Positions 45,226-53,194 of a DNA stretch of 64,000 nt are shown here, one piece after another. The notes below the pieces were generated by a model, which saw only the letters and a list, made by a program, of their open reading frames with translations, made no database searches and was not told the DNA's origin. The DNA is from Aureibaculum flavum (GTDB lineage Bacteria > Bacteroidota > Bacteroidia > Flavobacteriales > Flavobacteriaceae), in assembly GCF_016406085.1 (NCBI RefSeq), contig NZ_JAEHFJ010000011.1, positions 93,589 to 157,588 on the forward strand, written 5' to 3'. The position numbers and the translations under genes are program-made. How positions within the stretch are numbered: position 1 is the stretch's first letter; the number at the start of each line of letters is the position of its first letter.

Positions 45226-46338
45226 TTACCATTTGTAATTCTTTCCTTTTGCTTGTCGTTTTATAGCTTCTACCATAACATTCTCTAAACCTGTGCTACT
45301 GTCTTTTTGCTTTTCGGCAACATACTTATTTCTTTTAGTATTCAATTCCTGAATTTTTTCTTGAATTTCAGTGCGTTTTTTACTTTGTGAAGCAACGTAG
45401 ATTTTAATCTCTTGTGATGATTTATTTTTAAGAGCATCAGGTAATGTTTTTTTGTCTAATTTATCATAACTAAATCCTGCTTCTTTTTCGGCATCTACTA
45501 AATCCCATGTAGCATTATTATATATTCTAGAGCTTTTACTTACGGCTCTCTTAACTTCAACAACTTCGTCTAATTCAGCAGCATTATTATCCTGAAGGGC
45601 TTGCTTTCTTATTTTAGTGTAACCATTACTTCCAAAATAAATATAGGTGTCATTCAATTGCTTATTTAACTTAATAATTACGGCATCATATGGAGAAGCA
45701 ATATGTACAATTTTTTCATCCTGATTTATAGTCATATAATCACCACCAGTTAAAGTTGCCCCATCTTTCCACATTCCAGATACTCCATTTTGATAATTTC
45801 CACAAAAAATGGTATTTACTACAACATCTTGTTCTTTGGCCTGTGTTGTTGCATCTTTATAATCAGTTTTACCTTGTGTAAAAGGTTCGTTACCCGCTAT
45901 AAAGATGATGTTAAGATCATTTTTATTTTTGCCCCATTCTAATTCTTTTAATGAGGTCATAATAACTTCACCACAAAATTCATTGCCGCCATTTGTTTTT
46001 AATGCAAACAGTTTTTCTGAAATCTCATCGAGATCAGAGCTAAAACCAATGACTTGACGGATAAAACCTTCTTTAGAAGGAAGGCCGCTATTTCCATATT
46101 CATATAATGAAATTTCTAAATCGGGATTTTCATTTTCACATTTTGCATAGGAAAGTTCATTTACAATTTCCCATAATTGAGTTTTTGCTTGATTAATCAA
46201 ACCGTCCATTGAATTACTAGTATCCAATAATAACGCTACTTTTATAGTGTTCTTTTCCTTGGGAGGCTGTTCATTTGCGTAAGTAAAAAGACTATTAAAG
46301 ACCATTATTAGAATTAAAATTTTAACTGTATTTTTCAT
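45226..46338 (-). CDS. Secreted VWA-domain protein
   Basis: A 370-residue protein with a signal peptide (ends near YANEQ). The von Willebrand A domain (about 31-215) has the metal-ion-dependent adhesion site DTSNSM (Asp39, Ser41, Ser43), the NGGNEFCGE loop and NIIFIAGNEPFTQG. The C-terminal part (about 225-370) is helical and charged, ending in a coiled-coil-like KKRTEIQEKIQELNTKRNKYVAEKQ. Its partner is unknown. It diverges from the LytS-type kinase gene, and four AGTGA repeats lie in the 215-bp gap between them, so it may belong to that regulon. Confidence 0.85.
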   Translation of the reverse strand: MKNTVKILILIMVFNSLFTYANEQPPKEKNTIKVALLLDTSNSMDGLINQAKTQLWEIVNELSYAKCENENPDLEISLYEYGNSGLPSKEGFIRQVIGFSSDLDEISEKLFALKTNGGNEFCGEVIMTSLKELEWGKNKNDLNIIFIAGNEPFTQGKTDYKDATTQAKEQDVVVNTIFCGNYQNGVSGMWKDGATLTGGDYMTINQDEKIVHIASPYDAVIIKLNKQLNDTYIYFGSNGYTKIRKQALQDNNAAELDEVVEVKRAVSKSSRIYNNATWDLVDAEKEAGFSYDKLDKKTLPDALKNKSSQEIKIYVASQSKKRTEIQEKIQELNTKRNKYVAEKQKDSSTGLENVMVEAIKRQAKGKNYKW

Positions 46339-46380
46339 GTTTTTTGTTTTAAATTCATTGTAAATCTAAATTGAAGTAAA

Positions 46381-46450
46381 AGTGAAAAAAACTGTAAATG
46401 AGTGAAATGGATGTTTTAATGAGTGAAAATGACTTTTAAAAAAGTGAAGT
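46381..46450. promoter_or_regulatory. Four direct repeats (AGTGA core) at 20-21 bp period
   Basis: AGTGA occurs at 46381, 46401, 46422 and 46443, with spacings of 20, 21 and 21 bp. Copies two and three share the longer core AATGAGTGAAA. The array lies between the divergent VWA gene and the LytS-type kinase gene. LytTR regulators are known to bind direct repeats with about this period, and a LytTR regulator is encoded next to the kinase. No clear -7 element is seen nearby. Confidence 0.6.
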
Positions 46451-46553
46451 AGGAATCCATGGCTAAAATAAGCTCCAAATTCCTTGTTTTTAGCGTACTG
46501 CCATTTTACTAAACCAATTTTAGTATGTAGATTTACATAATTAAAGAAACCTA

Positions 46554-48773
46554 ATGAAGCAAAAACTTTACATACTTACCATGCTATTTTTTGTGGTATT
46601 TTCTTATATGCAGGCTCAAGAAAATGATAGGATAGCACTTCCTAATAAGATCTATTCAGATAGGGTTACCGATGAAAGTGGTACACCATTAAGTGGACTT
46701 ACCGTACGTGTAAAAAGTAAGGGATTAAGAACAACAACGAATTCTAATGGAGAGTTTTCGATTAACGCTAGTAATGGAGATGTAATTGAGTTAAGTAAAA
46801 ATGGAGTGGTAATAAATACCTATCGTTTAACGGGTAGTATTTATTATGAAGTCGAGGACGAGTCTGGTGTTATTGAGAATGAAGAGAAGCGGAAAAGTTC
46901 GTCAATTTCAAAGTTTAAAAGGAATAATAATTCGGACGATTTTCAAGGTTATTTAGATTCAGCCAGTTATAATAAAAAAAGAAACCCCACAAAAAGTATA
47001 GATCAAGTTGGAGGAGCACTATTAATTGCAAACGACAATAATAATAAAAGTCAATTGGCACAATCATATACAATTCTCGGAGATGTTTATATGAATTTAA
47101 AGCAATATGATTTAGCTGCCAGTAATTATAAAATATCTATTGATAATATTGATGACATAGCGGTACAATTAAAATTGGCAGATGCTTATTTTCGGGATAA
47201 CGATACTAAAAATAGTGAAAGCAATTATAATGAAGTTCTAAGCGAAAAAAAAGTATCAGATATCCAAAAAATAGCAGCACATAAAGGTTTAGGGAATGTC
47301 TATTTAAAATTAAAAGAACATAAGAAGGCTGTTGCTCAATATCAAAAAGCATTAATAATAGCTCAAAAGGAAAAAAATACAGCCGAAATAACAGATTTAA
47401 ACACGCGGATTTCAGAAGCATTAGAGGCAAGTGGACAAATTGCTAAGGCGGAAGACTTTTTAATGCTTGCACGGACTAATGTTCGTAAACAAAGTTCAAA
47501 GGAAGAAGCGATTCAAAGTCAACGTACGGCCGATTTTTACAGTCGTAATAAAAACGTTGACAAAGAGGTGTTACTCAGAAAAGAAACATTGAAAAATCTA
47601 GAAGATGCTGAGCTTAATGAGATTGTTATGGAGGACGATTCAGAAGCTTTGTCAAAACCTAAAGTTAAATATGACCTCGGAAATGCTTTATTAAAACAAA
47701 ATAATTTTGAAGAAGCCATTCCTATTTTAGAGGAAAGTGCCTCTGAAGCGGAAAACAATGAAGATATTTTAACGCAAAAAGACGCCATACAACGTTTGTC
47801 AGAAGCATACGCTTCTGTTGGAGATGATAATAAAGCGTTGAGTAATTATCAAAAATATGTATCGTTGGTAGATAAATTGTATCAACAAAAGGAAGAGGAA
47901 ATAAATGCTGTAGTTAGTCTTAATAGAGATTTATCAGAACAACAGAATAGAATTACGAGTCTAGAAAAAGACAGGGAATTAACGCAAAGTAAGTATCAAT
48001 TAAGCCAATCAGAGAGCAGATTGACTATAGAAAATGATAGACGACAAAAACTCATAATATATGCATTAATCGGAGGTTTGTTACTGTTGTTGTTCTCTTT
48101 GTTTTGGATGATAAGAAGCAATAAACAAAAGCGATTGGCAAATAATTTACTGGCCTTAAAATCATTGCGTACACAAATGAATCCCCATTTTATTTTTAAT
48201 GCATTAAATTCTGTTAATAGCTTTATAAGTCAAAATGATGAACGTACAGCCAATCGATATTTGACTGATTTCTCTACGTTAATGCGAAGTGTGTTAAACA
48301 ATTCTGAAGAAGATTTTATTCCTCTAGAAAATGAAATTGAGTTGTTAGAGCTTTATTTGAAATTAGAACACTCTCGTTTTAAAGATAAGTTTGATTATGA
48401 ATTAAATGTCGATGCCGCTATTGATAGAGGGCAATTTCAAATTCCACCAATGCTGTTACAACCTTATGTGGAGAATGCGGTGTGGCATGGTTTACGCTAT
48501 AAAAAGGAAAAAGGTTTTTTAAAAGTGAGTCTTGATAAAATCGATGAAGAAACCATTAAAATTGAAATAGCTGATAATGGTATTGGTAGAGTAAAATCTA
48601 AAGCTTTAAAAACGGAGCATCAGAAAAAACAAAAGTCGAAAGGAATGCAAAATATAAAGCAGCGAATACAAATTTTAAATCAAATGTATAAAGATAAAGT
48701 AGATGTTTTTATTGAAGATATGCATGAAGATAAAACAGGAACCAAAGTGGTTCTGATTTTGAAAAAGGACTAA
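46554..48773 (+). CDS. LytS-type sensor histidine kinase with periplasmic TPR region
   Basis: A 739-residue protein. A signal peptide (ends near MQAQE) is followed by a CarboxypepD_reg-like domain (about 38-100: VTDESGTPLSGLTVRV). TPR repeats cover about residues 155-450 (for example AQSYTILGDVYMNLKQYDLAAS). A coiled coil and one transmembrane helix (about 499-520) lead to a cytoplasmic His_kinase domain with phospho-acceptor His545 in QMNPHFIFNALNS and an HATPase domain (PPMLLQPYVENAVWHGL, IADNGIGRV). The LytTR response regulator gene lies 240 bp downstream. The signal sensed is not known; the TPR part suggests a protein or peptide ligand. Confidence 0.93.
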   Translation: MKQKLYILTMLFFVVFSYMQAQENDRIALPNKIYSDRVTDESGTPLSGLTVRVKSKGLRTTTNSNGEFSINASNGDVIELSKNGVVINTYRLTGSIYYEVEDESGVIENEEKRKSSSISKFKRNNNSDDFQGYLDSASYNKKRNPTKSIDQVGGALLIANDNNNKSQLAQSYTILGDVYMNLKQYDLAASNYKISIDNIDDIAVQLKLADAYFRDNDTKNSESNYNEVLSEKKVSDIQKIAAHKGLGNVYLKLKEHKKAVAQYQKALIIAQKEKNTAEITDLNTRISEALEASGQIAKAEDFLMLARTNVRKQSSKEEAIQSQRTADFYSRNKNVDKEVLLRKETLKNLEDAELNEIVMEDDSEALSKPKVKYDLGNALLKQNNFEEAIPILEESASEAENNEDILTQKDAIQRLSEAYASVGDDNKALSNYQKYVSLVDKLYQQKEEEINAVVSLNRDLSEQQNRITSLEKDRELTQSKYQLSQSESRLTIENDRRQKLIIYALIGGLLLLLFSLFWMIRSNKQKRLANNLLALKSLRTQMNPHFIFNALNSVNSFISQNDERTANRYLTDFSTLMRSVLNNSEEDFIPLENEIELLELYLKLEHSRFKDKFDYELNVDAAIDRGQFQIPPMLLQPYVENAVWHGLRYKKEKGFLKVSLDKIDEETIKIEIADNGIGRVKSKALKTEHQKKQKSKGMQNIKQRIQILNQMYKDKVDVFIEDMHEDKTGTKVVLILKKD

Positions 48774-48895
48774 AAAGAAGTTGGAATTCCGAAGGCGGAA
48801 GTACAGTAAAAAGGTAAAAGATAGGAGATACGAAGTGCTCAAAATTAAATTTCGAAAAATGATAATTTTAAATGGGAAGATTGCTGCATGAGTAT

Positions 48896-48923
48896 TGTCC
48901 CCTTGAGGGGACTTTAGGGGTGT
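48896..48923. repeat. Short palindromic intergenic repeat
   Basis: GTCCCCTTGAGGGGAC (48897-48912) is a perfect inverted repeat, followed by TTTAGGGGTG. It is similar in design to 45191-45220: a CCCTT-type palindrome followed by a TTAGG...GTG tail. Confidence 0.5.
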
Positions 48924-48948
48924 TTTTAGAATCAAATTCGATCAAAGC

Positions 48949-49012
48949 AATTACACAATTACACAGTTACACAATTAAAAGATTTCACGATTAAACAATT
49001 ACACGATTACAC
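48949..49012 (+). repeat. Eight tandem octamers ending at the LytTR start codon
   Basis: Sixty-four bases divide exactly into eight 8-bp units with consensus (A/G)ATTACAC. Units 1, 2 and 7 are AATTACAC, unit 8 is GATTACAC, and the others have one to three changes (AGTTACAC, AATTAAAA, GATTTCAC, GATTAAAC). The last unit touches the ATG at 49013. No other array of this kind is seen in the window. Confidence 0.85.
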
Positions 49013-49747
49013 ATGATTTTAAAAACCATAATAGTAGAAGACGAGCAAACCAGTAGAGAAATTTTAAAGAATTATCTCGGTAAATATTGCCCAACAGTTG
49101 AGGTTGTTGGCGAAGCAGAAAATATAGATGAAGCGTTGGTGTTAATTCGTAATAATGATTTAGACTTGGTGTTTTTAGATGTAGAAATGCCTTATGGTAG
49201 CGGTTTTGATTTACTTGAGAAATTAGGAAACACAACATTTGAAGTTGTTTTTGTAACCGCTTACAATCAATATGCTATTGATGCATTAAACAATCATGCT
49301 TCTTACTACTTATTAAAGCCTATTTCCATAGATGAGTTAATTAAAGCTGTTGATTATGTAACCACATTAAGAACGAAAGAAAGTGAATTGCAAAATGTAG
49401 GGTTAGTACCGAAAATTAAATTGAATGAAGGTAAAATAACAATACCAACGCAAGACGGATTCGAAGTCTTAGAAATGAAAGACATTATGTATTGCAAGGC
49501 AGATGATAACTACACAGAAATCTTTTTAGAGAATAAGCATAAAAAATTAGTAAGTAAAACTCTAAAGTATTTTGAAGATATTTTAAAAGAAAGTGGTTTT
49601 GCACGTATTCATAAATCATATTTAGTAAATGTCTCTTATATCATATCTTATAAAAAAGGAAAGGGGGGTACTGTTTCTTTATCTAATGGAAAAGAATTAA
49701 GTGTTTCAGCATCTAAAAAAGCAGACTTTTTATCTTATTTTAAGTAG
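49013..49747 (+). CDS. LytTR-family response regulator
   Basis: A 244-residue two-domain regulator. The receiver (about 4-120) has the acidic pocket VEDEQ, phospho-acceptor Asp56 in LVFLDVEMP, and the Thr/Lys switch residues in FVTAYNQYAID and YYLLKPIS. The LytTR DNA-binding domain (about 140-243) contains IMYCKADDNYTEIFLE and RIHKSYLVNVSYI. It is the cognate regulator of the LytS-type kinase upstream. Eight tandem octamers directly precede its start codon, which may affect its expression. Confidence 0.95.
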   Translation: MILKTIIVEDEQTSREILKNYLGKYCPTVEVVGEAENIDEALVLIRNNDLDLVFLDVEMPYGSGFDLLEKLGNTTFEVVFVTAYNQYAIDALNNHASYYLLKPISIDELIKAVDYVTTLRTKESELQNVGLVPKIKLNEGKITIPTQDGFEVLEMKDIMYCKADDNYTEIFLENKHKKLVSKTLKYFEDILKESGFARIHKSYLVNVSYIISYKKGKGGTVSLSNGKELSVSASKKADFLSYFK

Positions 49748-49815
49748 TAAGGTTAGTGCTCTGAAGTTTTTTAAAACCTTAATAATTTTTATAGTTAGCT
49801 ATCCTATAAATTGAT

Positions 49816-49823
49816 TAATTTTG
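49816..49823 (+). promoter_or_regulatory. -7 element upstream of the gamma-carbonic anhydrase gene
   Basis: TAATTTTG matches TAnnTTTG; the predicted start is near 49827, 54 nt before the ATG. No exact -33 TTG is present. Confidence 0.45.
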
Positions 49824-49880
49824 TAGTATCTGAAGGTGAAAACATTCAGTGTAATCTACAAACTTTTTAATATTAAAATT

Positions 49881-50390
49881 ATGATTATTAGAGAATTAAA
49901 CGGGAAAAAGCCACAATTTGGTGATGATTGTTTTATTGCCGAAAATGCAGTAATTGTGGGTGATGTGCAAATGGGAGATCAATGTAGTATCTGGTATAAT
50001 GCAGTATTACGTGGTGATGTGCATTTTATTAAATTAGGTAATAAGGTAAATGTTCAAGATGGAGCAGTGGTACATTGTACCTATCAAAAATGTCCAACTA
50101 CAATTGGTAATAATGTATCTATAGGTCATAACGCACTAGTTCATGGTTGTACAATACATGATAATGTTTTAATAGGCATGGGTAGTATTGTTATGGATGA
50201 TTGTATTATTGAAAGTAATTCAATTATTGCAGCTGGTGCAGTAGTAACCAAAGGCACAACAGTAGAGTCGGGTAGTATTTACGCAGGTACGCCAGCTAAA
50301 AAAATTAAGGATATCTCTCAAGAACTAATCTCAGGAGAAATTGATAGAATTGCCAATAATTATGTTAAATATTCAAGTTGGTATAAATAA
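49881..50390 (+). CDS. Gamma-class carbonic anhydrase family protein
   Basis: A 169-residue left-handed beta-helix protein starting MIIRELNGKKPQFGDDCFIA at 49881; the open frame reaches 49836, but that extension is not family-like. Hexapeptide repeats carry the metal-binding histidines in VVHCTYQ, SIGHNALVHGC. RGDVHFIKLGNKVNVQDGAVVH is the family hallmark. The likely role is zinc- or iron-dependent hydration of CO2, though many YrdA-type members have no measured activity. It lies 14 bp upstream of the next gene. Confidence 0.92.
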   Translation: MIIRELNGKKPQFGDDCFIAENAVIVGDVQMGDQCSIWYNAVLRGDVHFIKLGNKVNVQDGAVVHCTYQKCPTTIGNNVSIGHNALVHGCTIHDNVLIGMGSIVMDDCIIESNSIIAAGAVVTKGTTVESGSIYAGTPAKKIKDISQELISGEIDRIANNYVKYSSWYK

Positions 50391-50404
50391 TAAAAATCTA
50401 TAAT

Positions 50405-50914
50405 TTGCGAAAAATAATTATTCTTTTTGGTTTTGTTTTTATAGTTTTTTCTTGTGATAAGAATCAGAAAAAAACAGAGAATTTATCCAATATTTCTGAA
50501 AGTAAATACAATAAAATAGAAAGTCTAAAATGGTTGGTTGGTAATTGGGATAATATAATTCCTGAACAACAATCTTATGAGAGATGGAAAGTTAAAAATG
50601 ACAGCACCTTAACTGCTTATAGTTATACAATTGTTTTAAAGGATACCGTTTTTCAAGAAAACATGCGTATTCAGCAAATTTCAAATCAATTGATGCTTAC
50701 AGTAAGTGTTCCAAATCAAAATGAAGAACAGCCAGTTGAATTTAAGCTGATACCCGAAAGTAATAATGAATTTACGTTTGTTAATGAACAACATGATTTT
50801 CCAAGTAAAATAACCTACACCAATCCTGTAAAAGATTCAATACACGCGTGGGTAGAAGGGCAAATTGATAGTACTTATAAGAAGATTGATTTTTATTTTA
50901 AAAGAAGTAATTAA
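50405..50914 (+). CDS. DUF6265-like lipoprotein
   Basis: A 169-residue lipoprotein (signal ends at VFSC, Cys17). The start is TTG at 50405; no ATG is available before the signal peptide. The domain starts with SLKWLVGNWDNI and has WKVKNDSTLTAYSY, KLIPESNNEFTFVNEQHDFPSKITY, the pattern of the DUF6265 family, which looks lipocalin-like. Function is unknown. Its stop overlaps the next start by 1 base (TAATG). Confidence 0.8.
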   Translation: MRKIIILFGFVFIVFSCDKNQKKTENLSNISESKYNKIESLKWLVGNWDNIIPEQQSYERWKVKNDSTLTAYSYTIVLKDTVFQENMRIQQISNQLMLTVSVPNQNEEQPVEFKLIPESNNEFTFVNEQHDFPSKITYTNPVKDSIHAWVEGQIDSTYKKIDFYFKRSN

Positions 50915-51996
50915 TGCAAAAAACTCTTATTTTAATAGCACTATTATTAATCTCTATCAGTTGTAAGACTGTTAAATCGACAACGCAAAAGCATATTCAA
51001 CTTAAGTTTCTAGATGAATATATTGTGCCCAAGAACATTTCAATAGACGGTAATTTAGTGGGTGGCTTATCGGGTATAGATTATGCAAATGGCAACTATT
51101 ACTTAATTTGTGACGACGCTTCTAATCCCAGATATTACAAAGCGAACATTAGCATAGATAATTTAAAAATTGATACTATTGCGTTTACAGAAGTAGTTAC
51201 CTTTAGCGACAGTACGCAATACTTGGATGTAGAATCTATACGGTTTGATAAAAAATCGAATGGAGTGGTAATAACAAGTGAGGGTAGTATTAATCTAAAA
51301 AAAGATCCCTCTTTTTTTAGTGTTGATTCTAAAGGTTCAATTAATCATTTTTTTGAAATACCGGACTATTTTAAAGCAACAAGTAAACAGCAACCTAGAA
51401 ATAATGGTACGTTGGAAGGTGTAGCAATTAGTTATGACCAGAAAGGGTATTGGATTGCGATGGAATTGCCATTGGAATCGGATGGGCCTGAGCCTAAAGT
51501 TTTAGAAACTAAATCGCCAGTTAGAATAACATATATAGATGCGAATACAAAAAAACCAACAAGGCAGTTTGCCTATTTGTTGGACAAAATAGCTAAAGAG
51601 CCGAAAGGAAACTTTGCTGTAAATGGTGTAACCGATCTGATTGAGTATACTAAAAATCAATTCATTATTATTGAACGTAGTTATTCGTCGGGATTGGGAA
51701 CGCAGGGTAATACGATAAGAATTTATACTGTTAATGCCTCAAAAGCCAGTAACACAATTGCTATGGAGTCTTTAATTAATTCAGAGGTAGTTTTAGCTAA
51801 TAAAAAGCTTTTGTTCGATTTTGAAAGTGTAAGAAGTCAGTTAACAGATACAAGTATAGATAATATTGAAGGGCTCACAATTGGTCCAACACTGGCTAAT
51901 GGAAATCAAACTTTGATTTTAGTAGCGGATAACAACTTTAACAAGTTAGGTGCTCAATTAAATCAATTTATTTTATTGGAAATTTTAAAGGAGTAA
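50914..51996 (+). CDS. Phytase-like esterase-domain lipoprotein
   Basis: A 360-residue lipoprotein (signal ends at ISISC, Cys17). It matches the esterase-like/phytase-like beta-propeller family (PF13449): GGLSGIDYANGNYYLICDDAS, LDVESIRFD, RNNGTLEGVAISYDQKGYWIAMELPLESDGP and NFAVNGVTDLIEY, with IDNIEGLTIGP near the end. The conserved acidic residues suggest phosphate-ester or calcium chemistry; the true substrate is not known. It is coupled to the DUF6265 gene by a 1-base overlap. Confidence 0.88.
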   Translation: MQKTLILIALLLISISCKTVKSTTQKHIQLKFLDEYIVPKNISIDGNLVGGLSGIDYANGNYYLICDDASNPRYYKANISIDNLKIDTIAFTEVVTFSDSTQYLDVESIRFDKKSNGVVITSEGSINLKKDPSFFSVDSKGSINHFFEIPDYFKATSKQQPRNNGTLEGVAISYDQKGYWIAMELPLESDGPEPKVLETKSPVRITYIDANTKKPTRQFAYLLDKIAKEPKGNFAVNGVTDLIEYTKNQFIIIERSYSSGLGTQGNTIRIYTVNASKASNTIAMESLINSEVVLANKKLLFDFESVRSQLTDTSIDNIEGLTIGPTLANGNQTLILVADNNFNKLGAQLNQFILLEILKE

Positions 51997-52147
51997 AACT
52001 ATTTTGATGTTTTTAATTAGATTAAATAGAGAATTTGAAAAAAATCTATTTACTATTTAAGTAGATAATAAAAGGAACTACGTAGTTTTAGGTATTTGAA
52101 CATACAATTTTTTAAATATTTTTATGGAATATAAAAAATATTTGTAT

Positions 52148-52271
52148 CTTAGCAGTCTACTTAGAAAAGGTTTTGCCTTTTCTTTTTTGGGTATTTTCAT
52201 AAGTGTTTAGCGACAAAAAATAATATCCCAAAATCTTAGACAGCTAAGTTTCTTAGCTGTCTTTTTTTTTA
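52148..52271 (+). ncRNA. Structured small RNA with own promoter and terminator (novel candidate; possibly a 6S-like RNA)
   Basis: A near-consensus -7 box (AATATTTG, 52137-52144) predicts a start at 52148, exactly the first base of stem P1. P1 pairs 52148-52159 with 52237-52248 (one mismatch). P2 is AGAAAAGG/CCTTTTCT (52163-52170, 52176-52183). P3 pairs 52185-52195 with 52222-52233 around one bulged base. The three stems meet in a compact junction. The 3' strand of P1 (AGACAGCTAAG) is also the 5' arm of a perfect terminator (52238-52262) followed by a T-run. The P2 loop UUUUG could pair with CAAAA (52214-52218). The 305-bp gap between the flanking genes holds no ORF. Confidence 0.7.
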
Positions 52272-52301
52272 TAACTTTTTAATAGTAATTGATAGGTAAT
52301 T

Positions 52302-53093
52302 TTAGAAGTTCAAAAAAGCTACAGATGCCGATGTGTCAATGCTGTTAACAATTCTCGCTAACGTTTTAATATCAGCATTGCTAAATACTTTATGACTAGG
52401 TTTTGTAGTTGAATTATTTAATATATTATTACGTTCTAAAATGGCTTTGGTTTGTCTGGCAACAGCTTCACCAGAATCAATAATGGTAATCTTATTTCCA
52501 ACTATTTTTTTAATTTGAGGTATCAAAAAAGGGTAGTGACTGCAACCCAATACTAGATAATCTATTTTTTGACGTAACATAGGTTGTAAAAATTTTTGCA
52601 ACAGATGTTCCATTTCAATACTATTTATTTGATCATTTTCTATTAAAGGTACTAATCCTTCTCCAATAGTTTCAATGACGTTAATGCCCTCTGTAAACTT
52701 TTGTGAAGTACTATGGAATAAATCACTACTTAGTGTTCCTTTAGTAGCTAAAATACCAATAGCGTTTGTTTTAGTGTTTAATGCGGCCGGTTTAATAGCC
52801 GGTTCAATACCAATAAACGGTACATCATAATTTGATCTAAGATAATCTATGGCATTTGTCGTGGCGGTATTGCATGCAACAACAATAAGCTTGCAATTTT
52901 TTTTTAAAAGTAACTCCGTGTTTTTTACGCTTAGACTTATAATTTCTTCTTTTGACCTTTCACCATAAGGAGCATTTTTACTGTCTGCAAGATAAATAGT
53001 GTTTTCATTGGGTAAATAGTGAACCATTTCTTTCCAAATAGAAATACCGCCAATGCCAGAATCAAAAACACCAATAGGATTTGTAGAAGTCAT
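52302..53093 (-). CDS. murI: Glutamate racemase
   Basis: A 263-residue enzyme with PIGVFDSGIGGISIW, YLADSKNAPYGERS, first catalytic cysteine in VVACNTATTNA (Cys74) and second in VLGCSHYPFL. It makes D-glutamate for peptidoglycan. A TATATTTG element ends only 4 nt before the ATG, which suggests a leaderless mRNA. A terminator separates it from the upstream skp gene, so it is its own unit at the end of the envelope cluster. Confidence 0.97.
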   Translation of the reverse strand: MTSTNPIGVFDSGIGGISIWKEMVHYLPNENTIYLADSKNAPYGERSKEEIISLSVKNTELLLKKNCKLIVVACNTATTNAIDYLRSNYDVPFIGIEPAIKPAALNTKTNAIGILATKGTLSSDLFHSTSQKFTEGINVIETIGEGLVPLIENDQINSIEMEHLLQKFLQPMLRQKIDYLVLGCSHYPFLIPQIKKIVGNKITIIDSGEAVARQTKAILERNNILNNSTTKPSHKVFSNADIKTLARIVNSIDTSASVAFLNF

Positions 53094-53097
53094 ATTA

Positions 53098-53105
53098 CAA
53101 ATATA
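53098..53105 (-). promoter_or_regulatory. -7 element of the murI promoter
   Basis: On the minus strand TATATTTG (53105-53098) matches TAnnTTTG. The predicted start coincides, within a base, with the A of the murI ATG at 53093. No -33 TTG is present. Confidence 0.5.
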
Positions 53106-53140
53106 AGATAATGCATTGCTACCTTTTGTGTATTAAAAAT

Positions 53141-53170
53141 AAAAAATCCCGTTTAGAACGGGATTTTTTA
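53141..53170 (-). terminator. Rho-independent terminator after the skp-like gene
   Basis: AAATCCCGTT-tag-AACGGGATTT with A/T runs on both sides. It lies about 25 bp after the stop of the skp-like gene (minus strand). Confidence 0.88.
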
Positions 53171-53194
53171 TTTTAATCTACTTTAGATAAAATC

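Noticed and set aside
48949..49012. CRISPR-like array
   Set aside because: Units are 8 bp with no spacers, and no cas genes are present.
52148..52248. Riboswitch controlling a downstream gene
   Set aside because: The terminator architecture is riboswitch-like, but the next gene is on the opposite strand, so no sense target exists in the window.
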